Below are positions 1 through 39,300 of a stretch of DNA of 64,000 nucleotides, piece by piece (the stretch's first letter is position 1; every line of letters starts with the position of its first letter). Position numbers and translations under genes: made by a program. Source of the stretch: Callaeas wilsoni (lineage: Eukaryota; Chordata; Aves; Passeriformes; Callaeidae); NCBI GenBank assembly GCA_013398955.1, contig VWPU01003228.1:81405-145404 (forward strand). Reading direction: 5' to 3'. The notes under the pieces were generated by a model. The model made no database searches and had not been told where the DNA came from. It saw only the letters and a program-made list of their open reading frames with translations.

Positions 1-329
1 GGTAACATAGTTGAAAGTTGAGAGAACATACACACAAATGTCCAAAGAATCATAGCTTCACTTCTGTATTTGAAAAGTTGGCTGTTATTTTTTGTGGGTC
101 AGGTAAATTATTGATTGTCATTGAGGAAGAATAGAAAGATTTGGTGCATCTATTGGCAGTTATTTCATTGCATTGCTCTGCTAGTTACTCATTAGAGCAC
201 TGATGTGCTGAGAAATCACTATTCTTAGAGAGAGACCTTTATTTTACAGTTTAGAAAAGAGATTTTGTCTTTCTTAGGCAGTTTTTTCTTTTCTATTTTA
301 ACAAATATGTTCAAAAATATCTTTTTAAG
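1..329 (+). other. MTR: 3' part of an MTR intron
   Basis: This AT-rich segment precedes the first visible MTR exon and ends in a pyrimidine-rich tract and TTTTTAAG acceptor at 322-329. I see no coding potential or recognised repeat in it. The upstream exons for the homocysteine-binding domain must lie before position 1. Confidence 0.85.
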
Positions 330-27822
<27,493 letters not shown>

Positions 27823-28981
27823 TATTTGTGGGTGAACTTCCTTTTTTGATGGTCCACTTGCCAGAAGGAACAAGAAAATTCTTCCCACTGGAAACAGCTT
27901 TCTTCCATCCAACCCAATAGCTTGTCTGATTGTTTTAAATTTTTAATCAAGGAGCTTAATATTTCAAATCAAATCTGCCCGGTGCCCTTGGCTTGGGACC
28001 GTGAATGCATTTCGTTTCTCAGTCACAGCAGCATACTTTTGTTTATTTTTCTTTTTGCACAAAGACTCTAGCAGAGAAGCTAAGTGTAGGGTGAGATGGG
28101 GAAACTGCAAAGCTTTCCTGTTCCCTGGAAAATTCGGGGTAAGAATTTCTCCCCCACAGCTGTGCATATGCACAGAACAGAAGTCGACTTCTGTTATTTT
28201 AGTGTGTCTTGGCAAGTCCAGGGACAGAAATATGATGTGATTTTTCTGTAAAGTCACAAAAGGTTTTATGCTGAGTGATCAAGAACAACTGAAGTACAAC
28301 AGATCTCCTTTTTAAAAATCATCTGCTCAGTGTTTAGTCTTGTGCTTGGGAGCACACGTTGTTCTGAATGGTAGAACTATCAGAATAATACAATCTTCTG
28401 GAGCAGTGTCAGAGATCTGTATTGTGAAATAGGATGACTGAGCCCATGGAGTTGTCTGCTTCATGCTTCCTCTTCTTTTCAGCAAGTCACAATCTGTCTT
28501 TCCTGTATAAAGAGTACTTGCACTTTCTACCTTATAGTTAGTGTTGTGCAGCTTAATTCATACATAAACAATCATTTGTACACGAAAATTATGAGAGCAG
28601 TGTATTTGCTGCTATAGACAGCCAGAAAGTATGGAGCTGACTTTTACAAACTTTTTAACCTTCTAGAAAACTGGATTTTAAAAGCAAGTAGTACTGTCAT
28701 ATGTAACAGTTAATATTGTAGACATATTCTTCAGATTTAACTGTGTGCTAATTGCTCATAGCTTTCAATAATTTCTGAATAGTCCCTCAAGTGTTATTTA
28801 AATGCTAATTTAGTAAAATATTATGACAGAACTCCATTTTTTGATCTCTAATTGTAAACAAAAGACCAACATTGTAAGAAAGATGTTCTTTAAATAGTTT
28901 ATTGCAATCTGTTAATAGCTATGTAATTTTTGTAGTTTCATCTGACTTTATGCTAAAAGAATCATCTTGTATCGACAGTTT

Positions 28982-28987
28982 AATAAA
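28982..28987 (+). terminator. MTR: MTR polyadenylation signal 1
   Basis: A canonical AATAAA hexamer follows AT-rich UTR and is followed by a GATGGTGTT stretch that could act as a GU-rich downstream element. Confidence 0.65.
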
Positions 28988-29024
28988 GATGGTGTTATCC
29001 TATTAGAATCCTTTAAATGGCAAC

Positions 29025-29030
29025 AATAAA
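29025..29030 (+). terminator. MTR: MTR polyadenylation signal 2
   Basis: A second AATAAA lies 43 bases after the first and is followed by ATGTGTGCAA and later TGTGCTTGT. Either or both could be used. Confidence 0.65.
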
Positions 29031-29050
29031 ATGTGTGCAATAATCTGAAC

Positions 29051-32000
29051 AGATAATGTCAAAATTAATGTGTGCTTGTACCATGAACCTGAAATTATAA
29101 AAGCTGCTATGAGATTTTTAAAGTAGTTGCGTAAATGTGTTCTTAACTGAATCTTTTAGAATGGCTCATCCTTTAATGACTTAAAAAAATAATTTCTAAA
29201 TGGATCTCCCCTCCCCCTGCCTCCCTCCATGTCAAGGGACTTGTCACTTGTCCTTGCTGAGCAGCTGCTGATTCTTGTAGTGGGAACGGTTTCTCAGTAG
29301 AACACTCGCTTAAACTGCCAAAAAATACAGTAGAGCGTTCCTAATATAAAAGACGATTTGTTCCTGAAACACGTAGCCTATGAAAATTGGAATCCTTTAT
29401 GCTTTCTTTTTTGTAATTGCACTTTTGCTAATGAATTTAATGCTTGGAATCTCTCCTCTCCGGCACTCTTCTATATTCTTACATTTGGAAGCAGAGTGCC
29501 TTATTACTCTGAAAATTTGATTGTGTGAATGGGGTCAAAGTTTGACTTGCTCTGCTTGGTTTGTTTATTGATTTATTTTCCTGAAATCAGTGGCAGCCAG
29601 TTCAGTGAGTAGAGCTGACAGCAGGACGTCCCTGCTGTCTAACAGTGGTGGTGTTACCTGGTGTACAAGCAGTGGATTTCAAATGGTGTGCAGTTGCTTT
29701 AGCCCTTCACACATGGCATCACACACTGAGAAGAATCTTCATGTTTGCCTGCAAAACTTGTCATTGGGAGAATCTTTTTGGAATAATTACTCCTTGTTAT
29801 TATGCAAATGTTTTTATCAAGGACAATTTCTTTAAAGCTTTGTTATTTTAAATTGTCAGTTAACATTTTGGATAAGATAAATTTTCAGTCTTCTCTCCAG
29901 AACAAAGGTAAATTGTGAAGCAAGAGAGTCTCATAATTGTACCAGGTAAGGCTATTTTACTGGAAAAACTGACAACTTTAGAATGCATAAAATACTTGTT
30001 GCAGTGCTTTTCTAAATACTCCTAACAAAGGTTCTAGATGTAAGAGATGATGAAAAATTTAGAATGCTTTGTAAACAACTCTGGTTCAATTCTTATGAGT
30101 AATTTACTTTAGATACTGATTTTTTTTTCCTTGTAAGTCAGGCCAGCAGCCTGGAGATTAAGTTTTGAGGCACATATATTTTATAACTGTCAGGAGGGAA
30201 TACTACCCTTAAACCTGCCCCTTCATTACCACGTCTAGTTCAGTGCTGCTGTTACTCCTGGGAAGAATCTAGTGCAGCTTATTTTGTCATGAGGGTGCTA
30301 TCAAGGTCAGGTCATTTCTCAAAAAAACCGTCAAAACTCACTTTTTTTTTTTTTTTTTGGCAAGTATTTCTGCATTTTTTTGTGAATCTTCTGCTTTCTT
30401 GTTTGACAATGTGAAGGTTATACACCCTTTCAGTTAATTTCTGCTTCTTAAAACGTAAGTCATTTCCAGAAAACGAGAGGAAGAGGGAGAGGCTTTGAGA
30501 GCCTTGCTTTTTAGAAAAGGATTTGTTTACTAGTAAGTGCGACTGGGTTTTATTAATTTCCCTTTTTAAATCTTTGTCTGGTTTGCCTGAGCATGCCTTG
30601 AAAAAGTGGATTCAGTATGTTAAGATGAAGAACAAAAAAAGAAATAACTTCATTAATTAGTTGTTGAGGGTGGTTTCCTTACAGAAACAGTGGCACGTGT
30701 TCTACTGTCAGAGAAATGAATTCCTGTGCCCTCAATTTATCATGGCCTTGTCGCAGCAAAGCCTGTTCATCCCTGCTACAGAGTTGTTTCATTTGATTGT
30801 CAGGCTTCTGTAGGTGCCAGTTTTCAAATGAAGATGCACTGTGAACAGAATGCAAACACATCCACCCTGCTTTCACGCAGCATTTGTAAACTGTCCAGCT
30901 ACAGGCAGAACTGAAAAACCGGTGGAGTTCGCCCCCATATTTGTTCTAATAATACCACCATGGCTGAATATCGCAAGTTTCTGACCATGCCACATGCCTG
31001 ATAAAAATAGCTGTGCAAAGGAGACCTCAGCTGAGATTACCAAACTTGGCATTTTGGGTTTGTGATTCAACTTCAGCCAAGATGGCAAAAGCAAGCTGGT
31101 AATTATCCTTGCTGGCCCTGCCATGATGACTGTGGAATGAAGCGCCTCGTTTTCTTCCTCGCTGCCCTAGGCACCAGTGTGTCCTGTGCCTACAGCTCCT
31201 GATCAGGCAAAGGGGAGTGATCCCAGGCCAGGGTGGGTGGTCTCTGCCATTCCTTCCTCCAGAAAGAGCCAGAAGTAAGTGGAGGGAGTGTGGAAACTCA
31301 AACTGACCCCATACTAATTCTTAGCTCATGGTCTTTTCTACCCCATCTCCCCGTCAAATTGGCCTTCTCTTCCTCCTTTTCCCTCATGCAGTCCTCCTCC
31401 TAGCTACACGTCAGGGTTCTCTGTAGGTTCTGCCAAAATGAAACTAGAAGTCTTTTTAAAAAGTTTCTTTTAAATGTCTGAACAAGTTACTGTTCCAGAA
31501 AGAGAAGATTTTTCACCTGGCAAGCAATGGCCGATATTAGTATATGGTGCTCATAGCTCTGCCTATAGGAGCATTACACTGTGTATGTTAGTCATTCCTA
31601 CAAAAACTAAGGAGAAGGCCACACGGTGTGTAAAACTATTCCCTGCATCTTTAGTTCCATGGTGGTTTTCAACTAGATAGCAAAACCAAAATGTGTATTA
31701 ATTGCATCCTTTGTCAGTCTGCTGTTTTAAGCCCACGATTAATAATAAGCTGATAATAAAACTAATGTAATTTTCAGCTGAAGTATTTTAATGGTATGAA
31801 CTACTAAGAAGTCAAGAATTTATCTGTGCCTTGTTGTTGCAACAAACGCTTTTAAAATTCTTTAGGTAGCTGATGACATAAATATTTTATGAAGCAAAAT
31901 TTATCTTGAGTACAAACTCAGGTTACAAAACACTAATAATTTGATTTAAAATGCTTTATCACTGCTTTCTAGAAACAACGGATAAAAATGATTTACGAGA

Positions 32001-35000
32001 CTGGAAAGTGCTGTGCTACCTGGAGAAATTTCTATGCATGTACTACATGTGACAAAAGAAGCTAGAGTAGCATGGTGACTTAATTGCAGAAGAACAGGCA
32101 GTTCTTCAGGGAAGAGCTAAAAGATTAAGAGTTATGGCAAACATAAGTCTCTTAAAACCCAGATACTCACAATATTAGTAATTGCAGTAAATAAAAATTG
32201 AAACCTTTCCCTTATGTATACATTAAAAGTATAGGAAATAAAATTTGAGAATAATTTTTAAGGAGCTTTCATAAATCTAATGCATACTTGGGATTGATGA
32301 GTTGTATTTGCACATTTAGAAGTGGGAGAAGGAGGAGGAAATAATAATTAGGTTGTGAACTTGTTCTAGGGTTAAGTAAGAAGCTGTTGAAAAAAAAGGA
32401 TACCCCATGTCACGACACCCTCCCCCACACTTTGAAGTTATTGGATTCATTACTTATGATTGTTTCTGAAAGGATTTTCAGTGACACTGGCATTCTCTGA
32501 CTCTGGAAAAATATTGTAGGAAATGAAAATAAAATAGCCTGTTTTTTTCACAGTTTTCAAGAGTTAAAACTGCATTAGCTCTGTATCTGCACATAGGTGT
32601 CAGTGCCGTTTTGACCCAACAATTCCTTCAGTCTAGCAGATAAAATAGCTCTGGTTGTGTAGGTGTAATGGATTTTTTTTCCTTACTCAAGGTGTTGAGA
32701 AGATCAATTTTTCCACTCTATGAAAGTGCAACTCAACTTTTAGTGGATGGTTTGTTCTTACTTCTTTATATACTTAATCTGTACTTGTTTCCCCTTCTCC
32801 AGCTTCACAATACAGGTATGGAGGTCTGACGGAGAGTTCTCTAATGGCCTGTGAGTGCCATGTTTGTTTTTTTTAATTAAAAATACATATTATTTTCTGG
32901 TTTTGTTGAATTTCATCAAGGGTTCTTGCCAAATAGCTTCTTCGCAGGAAGTGGACAACTTTATACCTTTTAATCTGGCCATCAGTTGGAAATCTAGGTT
33001 GAGGTTCAGAAGTGGAGTGCAAATATGAGGTCTAAAAAAGGTGTCAGTTCTCTGTGGTTGGTGGACTCCTTCCGCACTTCTGTTCCTGCTGTGACCTTGT
33101 GAGAACAAATGTGTTTGTATCTCTCTGTTGATTAGGGCGGCGGTGGGACGGCAAGTAAGGGAGATAAAAAGCTGCACTGTACGGCCAAAGGACTTATTCA
33201 GCAAACTATTCTTTGGAGGTGCATCGGTACAACGTGTGCTCCTGCCTGGTCAGGGCGTGTTTTCAACTGCTGTCTCAAGCTCGTCTGTACTCAGCTGCTT
33301 TTATTTCAGGAAGGCGCTGCTCATGAGATCTCCTGCTTCGCTAAGCACTGCACGAGGCCCTCTTTGCGTAATCGGTCACTTGCAGTGGATGACTTCACAG
33401 TAATTATCTGCTGGTACAGTTTTGGCCTTGTTTAATCTTTCTGTAACCAAATAGATGGCTTTCTTCAGAATACTAATGCAGAGCAAATAAACACATTGCT
33501 TCCCTAAGGCCTGTAAGATCAGATTTTACTATCAACACTTGACCTAACAACTTTACTCATGTGGTCAAGGATTTGCTACTTACGCAAGCATGACCTTGTT
33601 TGTGCTTATTTAGGAAATAAATGTAAGCACTAGGGTTTATTGCTTTTACTTTCTTTCAAATATTGTTCCTCACCTCTCAGAGCAGCTAAAGGAATAAAAG
33701 TTTTGATTCAGTTGTTATAATACCAGATATACACATATGGTGAGAAGTACTAAAGCAAGACATTCAAAATTTTACATGATGTAGGGGTGTACAGGCTACT
33801 TACCAAGTATCATCTTCTCTCTAAAGATAAGCATTAGCTGAAGATGCTGTAAGACAGTAGTCAGCAGTCAGCTAAGGGTACATGAAGATTCTAGACTTTC
33901 AGGTGTTGAATCAGCAGTATTTCATTAGGCGTTATGTTGCCTGCTTTGCTTCTTTCAGTGTCACTGTCTCCCACAACTGGAACCTGCTACTGCATCCAGG
34001 TTCCTGGTATTCCACAAGAAGTGTTTGACATGGATTTTGTTGAAGATTTTTATGTGCATTTGCAGGATTATTTTTCCAAAAGAGTTGAAAGCATCACACT
34101 GTAGATAAATGATTCAAGTTCTTGAACCATAAAATACTTGTTTTTCCTCAAAAAGTCCCCCGGTACTGATACATTTTTTATCACTTAGTGAACAGAATCA
34201 AATAGCCTGCATTTCCTCAAAGCTCCAAGTGTCCTGGAGGAGGGAGTGAATATCGGTGAAAGGACTTTTTGTGGTACTGTTTTATTCTCAGTTCTTGATC
34301 AGCGTTATCTGTCTGCTGTCATATTCACTGCTTGATAGCTGAAGTGAGCTAGAACACCTCACAGCAGGTTTTGTAGTGCTGATCTAGCTGCTATTAAAGT
34401 GTCTGGAGAAATTACTACCTCTCCGAAACACCAGTTTGATCAGTCCTAATGCAGTGATCTGGAAAGAATATTTGGTGTTTGAGTCCTGTTGAAAATACTT
34501 AAGGACTAACAGGATATGCTTTTAAACCTCCTTCAGTGCTCAGCTTCATTGAAATGCATGGCTAGGACTATGAAAGTAATTTTTACTCTCATTCTGAAGC
34601 ACTTACCTGAAAGAAAGTGCTACCCTATCAAGCCAGGAATAGATGAACTTTCCAGTCCAGTGTGATTAATGGTAACTATCCATCTCAGGGATACTTGAGG
34701 GAGATTGCCCAACAGCAACATGGGCATTGATTCTCTTCTGCACTCTGAGTGATGGAAGGTGCTAGGGTGCCTTGGTCCAGCAGGCGAAGATTGGCAAATG
34801 CTCTGAAAATATTTTTGTGTTTTCAAGCCTCTTGGGATTTTTAAACAAATGCTGTTTAATGAGAGTTTGAGCATCACAGTCTTTGATAGTTGTGAATATA
34901 CATTGTGCTCACTTTCTGTATACTGTTGGAATTTCACTTGGCCATTTTTTTAAAGAAGAGATGCCTTTTAGTTAAACTTCCTCCTTAAATATATATTTCA

Positions 35001-36145
35001 TGTTGTGTAATTCTACAAATATCAGGAAAATCACAGTACTGTCACATCTTTCGTGCTGTTCGTGCACACAAAATGCTGAGCAATGGCAAGGCAGCTGCTG
35101 CAGTATGGTTATTGCTAATCAATCTGAATAAATTTGAGAATTTTATTGCGGTTTCTCTCCAGAACTGTCAGCATGAAGTATACAAAATCTCTTGCATTTG
35201 TAGCTCAAATGAAGCCTGTAATGATGTGAAATTCTTAATGTGGTCTCTTGATCTGTCAGTAAAATATGCCTTGATTATAAGTAAAGTGTGAGGGTTTCTT
35301 CATCTTCTTATGGTACTTTTATTGACTCAATACTTCTGTGGAACTTTTTTTTCAGTCATCATATTTCTGCTGCTGCTGCTTCCAGTCTTGCCACTGGAGG
35401 TTTTACTTGGCTTCTAGACCGTTACAATTCTCTTTGACTCATGTGTATTTGCCAAGTATCTTGGATGTCAGACTTAGTATTTTCATATGCTCTGTAGGAA
35501 ATGCCACCATTTGCAGAGTCCATGCTTTGCACTCAGCTTTTTTGTTGTGTTGTATCTTTCTAAGCCAACTGCCCACAAAGCTGACTGAGGAGTTAAGAGC
35601 GCTGGAAAATTAGACAGACCAAGCAGGTGTGTGAATGATGTAAATGTTTATCTCTGTGCAGTTGGATTACAGGGATTTTTTTTAAACAAAAGGGGTCCTA
35701 ATATTCCAAAGCTTGTAACAGTGTATTTGCTGATTGCTTACAAAAAAAAAAAAAAAAGCCTGGACTGTGCTTCTTTCTCTTTCCCAGGTAAGGATCACTT
35801 TATTTACCACAAAGCTGATAACAATTACAGGATTGGAAGAAATTAAGCATGAGACTGCTGCTAAAGTTGAATATATTTCTTCACATTAATTTGACTGAAA
35901 AGTCCTAAATTAGCTTAAGAAGAAACATGAGTGGTTTTGGTTTTGTCTCTGAAATAAGTTTTCCATGTGATGTTTTGTGGGTGTGGCTGCATGTTTATTT
36001 CCTTTGTAGAAGAAACTGAAGGACTTCATATATTTATGTTACAAACATTACAAGCTTTTTAGTATCTATGGTGGAAGATATTTTCCCTTGCTGTAAAGGA
36101 ATTCACCTATTGCATTGGTGAGTATTGAGAAAAAGACATTATTTA
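29051..36145. other. Intergenic, no gene recognised
   Basis: This 7 kb AT-rich stretch follows MTR. It holds a poly-T run at about 30341-30358, a pyrimidine-rich patch near 31230-31400, a 15-17 base A run near 35741-35757 and scattered short open frames without recognisable products. A GC-richer patch near 33120-33410 has a 91-codon frame with no known match. Confidence 0.7.
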
Positions 36146-36300
36146 ATCACAGAATCATAGAATATACTGAGTTGGAAGGGACCCATCAGGATCTTTGGGT
36201 CCAACTCCTGACCCTGTGCAGGACACCCCAAGAATCACACCAAATGCCTGAGAGCATTGTCCAGACACTTCTTTAACTCTCTCAGGCTTGATGCTGTGAC
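36146..36300 (-). mobile_element. CR1 LINE 3' fragment (antisense)
   Basis: It starts ATCACAGAATCATAGAAT and continues with GAGTTGGAAGGGACCCATCA, GGTCCAACTCCTGACC, AGGACACCCCAAGAATCACAC and CTCAGGCTTGATGCTGTGAC. This is the reverse complement of a CR1 3' end of the same subfamily as 55612-55806. It is moderately diverged. Confidence 0.92.
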
Positions 36301-39300
36301 AGCTATGACTGAAGGATAGCAGGTACCTGCACAGATTACTGTTCAAGGGCTGAAAATCCCACGTTATCAAAAGTGAGATTTGTCCAAAACTGGTATTGAA
36401 CTTTTAGGCACTTAATTTAAATATACTTATTTTGGTCATCTGCTATTTCTACCCAGTAAAGCTGACTGGTCCTCCAGTCATATTCTGCTTTGTCAGTCCC
36501 TGGAAACAGCCATGTAAGTAGGGAAATGTTTTGGATTAAGAAATATAATCTGTCACTGGATTTGTGACTGTGAGATACATTTCCATCTTTCATAGCCACA
36601 TAGCCACTTTCTGGGTTCAGTTCTGCACAATATGGTGGAGAGTTCTGATAAGTTTTTAATTAAGTTTTAGAAGACAGCAGTCATTAGGGCCTCTGCTTCT
36701 ACATATTTAAATGATTTTGAGTCTTGGACTAAAAATCTCAAACAAAACAACAAAAACAAACACAAAGAACCCAACAGCAAACAACCATAAATTTAAATGC
36801 TGATCTTCAGGCTAGTCTGTGGTAGTTGAGTCCAGTTAGTATTTCCATTAACTGGGACACTCTTCACCTGCACTCAGGTAATATACATGAAACTGTAATA
36901 GTTGTCTTTGCAAGGGAATATTTTAAATAACTCATTCCTGGACTGCTACTGGTAATGACGAGCCAGTATTTACCTATATAAAACACTGATGCCTGTATTG
37001 ATTAACATTCTTTGGAACCACTCTGATGGCACAGGTAAGAAGAGGAGTCAGCCTGGCTGCACCTCAGCACTTCTATCTTCAGCCAATTAAAAAACTGCAA
37101 ACAGACAAAAGAACCCATGAACAACAAGACTTTGCTTCAGCCTGGTGAGTGCAAATTGGTCAGCATTTGCCCGGCAAATTTGCAAGGGGAGATGGGCTGA
37201 GTGTAGACTGCAGGATGCATCAAGCTTCTGGTGCACTCAGCTTCAGCATGGCCCTATGCCCAAGTGTATGCAGGGAGGAGAGCCAAGTGTGCCCTTGGAG
37301 AATGATGTAGACTCATCCTGTCTGATGGCTAGGGATCAGTGAAATCCAGTTCCCATATGTCACCTCTTGATTCACTATGAAGCTACTGTGGAAAATTATC
37401 AGCACAAAAAGTGGATTGCTTTCTTCTAATAGTTCGTGTGAAATTTATTCCCAATTCTTGGGATTCTTGACCAGCTGTTGCCACAGAGTAGCTGCAACAG
37501 TGCATGAAAGTATAGCCTGTAGAAGTAACTAGTGTAGCATAGTGTGGAAGATACCACCACTTATAGGATTGTGGAATTGACAGCTGGATAACCATGCGAC
37601 AGAGCACTTGAGATATGACTTAGCAGCCTGTAATTTGTGTTCCAGTTTGAGCCCCGAGATGGTTTTTTTAAAACCAATGGATATGACTCCTTAATGAAAA
37701 ACTGTAGATAATGTAGTCCCTGTAATCTTTTGATCCTTCATTCAAAACTCAAGGATTGGCTGATCTCCAATTTGTAATATAAACCTGATCCATCTTAGAA
37801 CGCAATTGGCCTGACTTTAAAATATATTCTGTTGGTAGAGAGCAACCATGCTGCCTTTTCTCAGTAAAATGAAATGTTGCTTAACACTGTTACCCAGTTA
37901 CTCTGTAGAAGCCAAATATACTGTACTTATTAGCCAGCGAAATTCTTACTGATCCCAAAATCTGCAATCTGCTACATACCTTTTTTAATTCTAGAGTGCA
38001 TGAGCAGTGAATGTTAGATTATTAGGCAAAAAACATTGCTGAGCTTGTTATATTTTCAAAGGCATGATAGTTTCAAAAAATAACTTTTTGATGGAAAAAA
38101 ATTATGTATAAGCATAAAATACTTCATGCTTTCAGTAAGATAACTGGACAGTATATATGCAAGCAGATGAGGTAAGGACTGTAAATGCATAGATTGGATT
38201 TTATTCCATAAATATGTATTTAGCAGGTGTGTGCCATCCTACAAGCACAGCCTTATGCTCCATAAAGGAGAGCTGGAGGAGCACAGTGTAGTTAATCATC
38301 AATGCTTGTGTGGATCAGCATGAATATTCTTTAGAAAGAGTGAGAATTCTATATTCAGCTTGAGGGTTTACAGCTTTTATACAATATGCCTTTTTGGTAC
38401 AGCTAAGCACAGTTCTTCACATGGTTTGTGGGGAATTGTATTCTTTGTTGCATGTGAAATGGAGAATACTGGCCTCATCTGCAACAGAATTGTCAAGTGG
38501 AGTGATTAATTTTTCTGCTGGAGTGGGAACTTAGTCTTAGAACTTTTGATTATGTAAAGGATCCAAGTGTCATATAGGAATGGATAATTACCGAGAGATG
38601 CTGTTCATATGGGAAGTACAATATAAATATTTATCAAGGTTCTTATTGAGGAATTCTTATCATCCATTAACCAAATAGATTTGGTTTGTGCTGACAGCAA
38701 CTGTATTTTTTTTTCTTTCATCATTCTTGATGTTGCACTAAGTATTAGAAATTTATAGGAAGCACAATGCTATCAGGTACATGTTTGAGAAGCTGCTGGG
38801 CATCAGCACATCAGAGGGTAAGCAATAAAATAAATGCATGTACCGTGCATGTGAAAGTCAGGTAAACAGTTTGAACCTCTTCCTTAGCTTACTAGTAATA
38901 AAGGTTTTGAGATATCCATAGACAAATTGTGAAGAGAAGCACCTTTTAAACTTGCTTTCAGAGATATCCTTTGAATGGTATCTGTAGCCCTTTATATTAT
39001 TTTAGTAGTTACTTCAGAGAAATGCAATTTGAGTTCCTTTTTTTCCAAAACTTCTGGTTGTGAGACTGGATATTTTAATTCCCATGCATGTCATTACCAT
39101 AGTAGTTTACTAGGTTCTTTGCACACAGTTTAAAATCACTTATATTTTCCCTTTCTTAAAATTGGGCATATACCTTTCTCCTGCAACACCATGACTTATA
39201 ATGGAATTCTGTGAAAGACTGACCTGAAGTTTTATTCTTGAGTAATGAAGACAAACTGCTAGGAGTTTCAAGATTAGTTGATTTACTTCTAATACCTAAC

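Larger units (their letters stand above)
27823..29050 (+). other. MTR: MTR 3' untranslated region
   Basis: About 1.2 kb of AT-rich sequence runs from the stop codon to the last AATAAA cluster. No second gene is visible in it. The end is inferred from the poly(A) signals, not from transcript data. Longer isoforms are possible. Confidence 0.75.
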
